Part shown: piece after piece, positions 60,347 through 64,000 of the stretch
Position numbering within the stretch: the stretch's first letter is position 1
Layout: the number at the start of each line of letters is the position of its first letter
Assembly (NCBI RefSeq): GCF_014298075.1
Contig: NZ_CP060418.1
Span: forward strand, 1,488,001 to 1,552,000
Length of the DNA stretch: 64,000 nucleotides
Origin: Enterobacter sp. JUb54
GTDB lineage: Bacteria; Pseudomonadota; Gammaproteobacteria; Enterobacterales; Enterobacteriaceae
Direction of reading: 5' to 3'
Notes under the pieces: generated by a model
Seen by the model: only the letters and a program-made list of their open reading frames with translations
Database searches by the model: none
Told to the model about the DNA's origin: nothing
Position numbers and translations under genes: made by a program

Positions 60347-61347
60347 AATGAGTCCTTGTTTTTTAATAAGGTCGCCCGGTCGACGCGAATCAGCAGTTTG
60401 CCCTGCACCAGCAGCAGAACGGTGCGAATGATCAGCAGCCCAATCACCAGATTGGTGAAGACAAACAGCGGGATCGCCAGGTAATGGAAAAAGCCGTCCG
60501 GATGACTATGCCCGAGATGCAGCCCGGTGCTGGCCAGCGCGGAAATACCGAATGAGAAGCTCCAGAAGGAGGCGTTAAACGGCTGTCGGATATACCACGG
60601 GATCAAGCGCAGCATAAACAGCAGCTGCAGCAGGCCGTAGCCGAACAACAGTTTGGCGAAGGTATCCGCCTCCCCACCGTTGACGCTTAGCCAGGCGCTA
60701 CAGGCCACCAGCGCCGGGGCCAGTTGAATACCCAACGAGGTCCGCAGCGCGGCGGGCAGCTCGTTGTGGCTACGCAGTCGTTGCAGGATAACCGGCTCCA
60801 GACTGAGCCATGAGAAAACGCCGGCGCCAAGAAAAACCAGCCCGGCGTCGGTAAAGCCCAGCGCGCCGCAGGCCATAGCACTGATGAAATTGTTGGCGAC
60901 CGTCGGTAAATAGAGACCTGGCGTCGTCGCCTCTGCCGGGTGCTTGCCCCGCCACAGCCCGGCGCTTTGCCAGGCGGCATACCCCAGTTGCAGCACCACG
61001 CCGATGGCGAACAGCACCAGCGAGAGCGGACGCAGCCACGGCACAAAGCCGATCGCCACCAGCATGGTGGTGGCCGGGAACAGGCTGACGAAACTGCCGG
61101 CGATCGGGTGCCGGGCCTCCTGCACAACGCTCCACGGATAGCGGATCGCGCGCAGGATAAACGCCAGCGCCAGCAGCGCCCATATCGTCGCCGCCAGCAG
61201 CACCAGCCCGTCGCCAATGCTGCGGCTTACCGGCCACAGGGTGCTGGCGTAACGCCAGGCGAAGCCCATCCCGATAAGACCCAGTACCATCCCGAAATAG
61301 CCCGCAGGTAAATTCAGGGCCTGCTGTCCCTGCTGTTTATTATTCAT
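60343..61347 (-). CDS. tehA: TehA, SLAC1-family anion channel/tellurite resistance protein
   Basis: A 334-aa ten-helix membrane protein (E. coli 330), family of plant SLAC1 channels. [57 protein letters not shown] and [20 protein letters not shown] match the E. coli protein; the last region includes the gating Phe. No strong ribosome-binding site is visible. An NsrR-like box lies 27 nt upstream of the start. It is first gene of tehAB. Confidence 0.95.
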   Translation of the reverse strand: MNNKQQGQQALNLPAGYFGMVLGLIGMGFAWRYASTLWPVSRSIGDGLVLLAATIWALLALAFILRAIRYPWSVVQEARHPIAGSFVSLFPATTMLVAIGFVPWLRPLSLVLFAIGVVLQLGYAAWQSAGLWRGKHPAEATTPGLYLPTVANNFISAMACGALGFTDAGLVFLGAGVFSWLSLEPVILQRLRSHNELPAALRTSLGIQLAPALVACSAWLSVNGGEADTFAKLLFGYGLLQLLFMLRLIPWYIRQPFNASFWSFSFGISALASTGLHLGHSHPDGFFHYLAIPLFVFTNLVIGLLIIRTVLLLVQGKLLIRVDRATLLKNKDSL

Positions 61348-61373
61348 TTTGTTTAATTTTTCAATTTATCTTT

Positions 61374-61396
61374 AAGGTGCATTTTAAAAGAACCTT
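61374..61396. promoter_or_regulatory. NsrR-like site upstream of tehAB
   Basis: An 11-1-11 inverted arrangement: AAGGTGCATTT, T, AAAAGAACCTT. The left half matches the NsrR half-site AAGATGCATTT in 10/11 and the right half matches in 8/11. It lies 27 nt upstream of tehA and 63 nt before ydcK, in the divergent region. E. coli tehAB has been listed as an NsrR target. Confidence 0.6.
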
Positions 61397-61458
61397 ATAA
61401 AACGCGCTACGGCATTTTTTGCTATGTTTATGTTAACCAAAAGTAAAGAGAAACCTTG

Positions 61459-62439
61459 ATGAACAAATATCGTCTCAGCGCGCACGTTCGCCTGTTTCAC
61501 TATCAAGAGGACGGGATTAAACATAGCGTAAATCTGCGGCAAATTGTGGCCTTACGTGATTTTGCTGACGTGCAGGCCGGGAGCGAAGGCGGCTGGCTGG
61601 ACGAAGAGTCGGCGCTCAGCCATGAAGGCGACTGCTGGATCTATGACCCCAACAGCGCAGTATTTGCCGGCGCGCGGGTGGAAGATAACGCGCGCCTCAC
61701 CGGCACCTGTATCGTCAGCCATGGCGCGCGGATCCGCGGCGAGGCCTGGGTCGATCACGCCGAGGTCAGCCATCATGCTGAAATACGTGACAACGTCACT
61801 GTCGAACATTCCCATATCCGTGGCTACTGCCGTCTGGCGGATCGCGCACGTATTCTCCCCCACTGCCTGATCGTTGCCGCCCAGGGTCTGACCGCCGATC
61901 GCGACAAGTATCTGCAAATTTATCAGCGGGCCACCGTCAGCGCCTCGCGTATCGTGCATCAGGCGCAAATCTACGGGGATGCCTTCGTCGAGCACGCTTT
62001 TGTCGAACATCGGGCGGAGATCTTTGACCATGCACGGCTGGAGGGTAACGAAGACAATGATGTCTGGGTCTGCGATAACGCCCGGGTTTACGACCATGCG
62101 CGGATCGTCGCCGGACGTGGCGAAGATGCCATCCCGACCCTGCGCTACAGTTCGCAGGTGGCGGAGAACGCGGTGGTCGAGGGAAACTGCGTGCTCAAAC
62201 ATCGGGTGATGGTAGGCGGTCATGCCAGGCTCAGCGGCGGCCCGATTCTGCTGGATGACGAGGTGCTGATTCAGGGCCACGCCTGCATCAGCGGCGATGT
62301 GGTGATCGAACACCAGGTTGAAATTGGCGACAGCGCCCACATCGATGCCCGCCACGGCGATGCCATCCATCTGCGTGGCCGCAAGGTGATCAACGGCAGC
62401 TGCCACATCACCCGCACGCCGCTGCTGGGCTCACTGTAG
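61459..62439 (+). CDS. ydcK: YdcK, left-handed beta-helix (hexapeptide-repeat) protein
   Basis: A 326-aa protein, the exact E. coli length when started at ATG 61459 (a TTG directly precedes it). Repeated hexapeptide turns (NARLTGTCIVSHGARIRGEA, VEDNARL, HAEVSHHAEIRDNVTVEHSH) build a long left-handed beta-helix as in acyltransferases, but the usual catalytic His and acyl-CoA loop arrangement is not evident. The substrate is unknown. It is divergent from tehAB. Confidence 0.93.
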   Translation: MNKYRLSAHVRLFHYQEDGIKHSVNLRQIVALRDFADVQAGSEGGWLDEESALSHEGDCWIYDPNSAVFAGARVEDNARLTGTCIVSHGARIRGEAWVDHAEVSHHAEIRDNVTVEHSHIRGYCRLADRARILPHCLIVAAQGLTADRDKYLQIYQRATVSASRIVHQAQIYGDAFVEHAFVEHRAEIFDHARLEGNEDNDVWVCDNARVYDHARIVAGRGEDAIPTLRYSSQVAENAVVEGNCVLKHRVMVGGHARLSGGPILLDDEVLIQGHACISGDVVIEHQVEIGDSAHIDARHGDAIHLRGRKVINGSCHITRTPLLGSL

Positions 62440-62491
62440 TCCACGTTCGCAGCCCGGCTAAGGCGGAACGCCAACTGCCGGGGAACCGCTC

Positions 62492-63058
62492 TCACTCCCC
62501 GGCGCTGTCGATAATCCGTCCGTAGATATTCTGGTCGTCATAGCTGCCGTTCAGGTACTCCGCCTGCTTCAGGCACCCTTCCAGGCTGAAGCCGTTGCGC
62601 AGCGCCACCTGATTGCTCTTGTGGTTCGCCACCCGGCACTTAATCACAAAGCGTCGCACTTCACCGCTGCGCGCATAATGCTGGATAAAGGCCTGCAGCG
62701 CCTGCGAAAGCAGCCCCTGGCCCTGGTGATGTTCATCAATCCAGTAACCGATATAGCCGGTCTTATTCAGCGGTTCGATCTGGTTGAACGACAGCACGCC
62801 GACCATCTCATCCCCGACAAACAGCAAGAACATTTTGGCGTAGCCGCGCTGATGCAGCATGACGTTCCCCTGCACATGACGGCGGGTTTCATCCTCACTG
62901 CTTACCGCCGCCGGCCAGCTTAAAGTGTGCTGTAACCAGTGCTTATTTTTTTCAACCAGCTGATGTAATGCGCTGACGTAGCGTTCATCCACCGCGCGCA
63001 GCGTCAGCTGGTCAGTTACCGGGATTGCTTCAGGGACGGGAGGGGTTTGGTCAGACAT
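62492..63058 (-). CDS. rimL: RimL, ribosomal protein L12 serine N-acetyltransferase
   Basis: A 188-aa GNAT of the RimJ/RimL type (E. coli 179). TLRAVDERYVSALHQLVEKN, YIGYWIDEHHQGQGLLSQAL (acetyl-CoA loop QGQGLL), FVIKCRVANHKSNQVALRNG and GFSLEGCLKQAEYLNGSYDD are diagnostic. It converts ribosomal L12 to L7 by acetylating its N-terminal Ser. The gene is downstream of opgD on the same strand, with 62 nt between; E. coli places ydcH here. Confidence 0.94.
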   Translation of the reverse strand: MSDQTPPVPEAIPVTDQLTLRAVDERYVSALHQLVEKNKHWLQHTLSWPAAVSSEDETRRHVQGNVMLHQRGYAKMFLLFVGDEMVGVLSFNQIEPLNKTGYIGYWIDEHHQGQGLLSQALQAFIQHYARSGEVRRFVIKCRVANHKSNQVALRNGFSLEGCLKQAEYLNGSYDDQNIYGRIIDSAGE

Positions 63059-63120
63059 AGCGCTCTCTCACGGCAAGGTTCCTCCGCGACGACATCGCGC
63101 CGCCGCGGGGGAATCTGCGA

Positions 63121-64000
<880 letters not shown>

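Noticed and set aside
61552..62406. 284-codon minus-strand frame inside ydcK
   Set aside because: Shadow of the repetitive hexapeptide gene, whose periodic codons keep the opposite frame open.

Overview
The window looks like chromosome of a Klebsiella species, most likely the K. pneumoniae complex. It is GC-rich with Klebsiella-style codon use. Its backbone follows the E. coli K-12 opgD-to-ansP neighbourhood, read here from right to left: opgD (cut by the edge), rimL, ydcK, tehA, tehB, ydcO (benE), sutR, rlhA, yncJ, ydcR, ydcSTUV-patD, ortT, ydcY, ydcZ, mnaT, curA, yncD, yncE, ansP. Species and synteny are inferred from recalled proteins; no search was run.

Layout. 1-6.9 kb: a leftward operon with two FMN-dependent monooxygenases, an M20 amidohydrolase, a GNAT acetyltransferase and a polar amino-acid ABC importer with two related binding proteins. 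The gene set resembles the B. subtilis yxe/ytm clusters that degrade S-(2-succino)cysteine and other S-modified cysteines. 7-18 kb: a P-loop protein, a LysR regulator, ansP, a small lipoprotein, yncE/yncD around a Fur box, curA, an XRE-cupin regulator facing mnaT-ydcZ, and ydcY. 17.4-23 kb: an insertion relative to E. coli with an oligopeptide-binding protein, a short ERIC-like element, an aldehyde dehydrogenase, a lipoprotein pectin methylesterase and an alpha/beta hydrolase behind a LexA box. 23-28.4 kb: ortT and yncL, then an AT-rich accessory stretch of tiny ORFs, a lipoprotein, yagU, a frameshifted fimbrial adhesin, a decayed Cys-rich ORF and a perfect 22-bp inverted repeat.

28.4-35.5 kb: patD-ydcVUTS (putrescine/GABA-type module) and the MocR regulator ydcR. 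35.6-45.4 kb: species-variable cargo, including a methyltransferase, a nucleotidyltransferase, hydrolases, a Fur-box IroE-like esterase, a DUF2000 gene beside an amber-interrupted AraC regulator, a cyanide-insensitive-type cytochrome bd operon with a 41-aa third subunit, and a secreted tandem-repeat protein. 45.2-54 kb: yncJ, rlhA, sutR, an inserted AraC-GPH symporter-GH42 beta-galactosidase cassette, and ydcO with a clear promoter/operator. 54-64 kb: AraC/DMT pair, DUF3313 lipoprotein, a second orphan peptide-binding protein divergent from a peptidase T, tehAB with an NsrR-like site, ydcK, rimL and partial opgD.

The general picture is a conserved enterobacterial core with metabolic cassettes (organosulfur, pectin/galactan, peptide, iron) inserted between core genes. 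I found no tRNA, rRNA, CRISPR array, prophage or intact insertion sequence.
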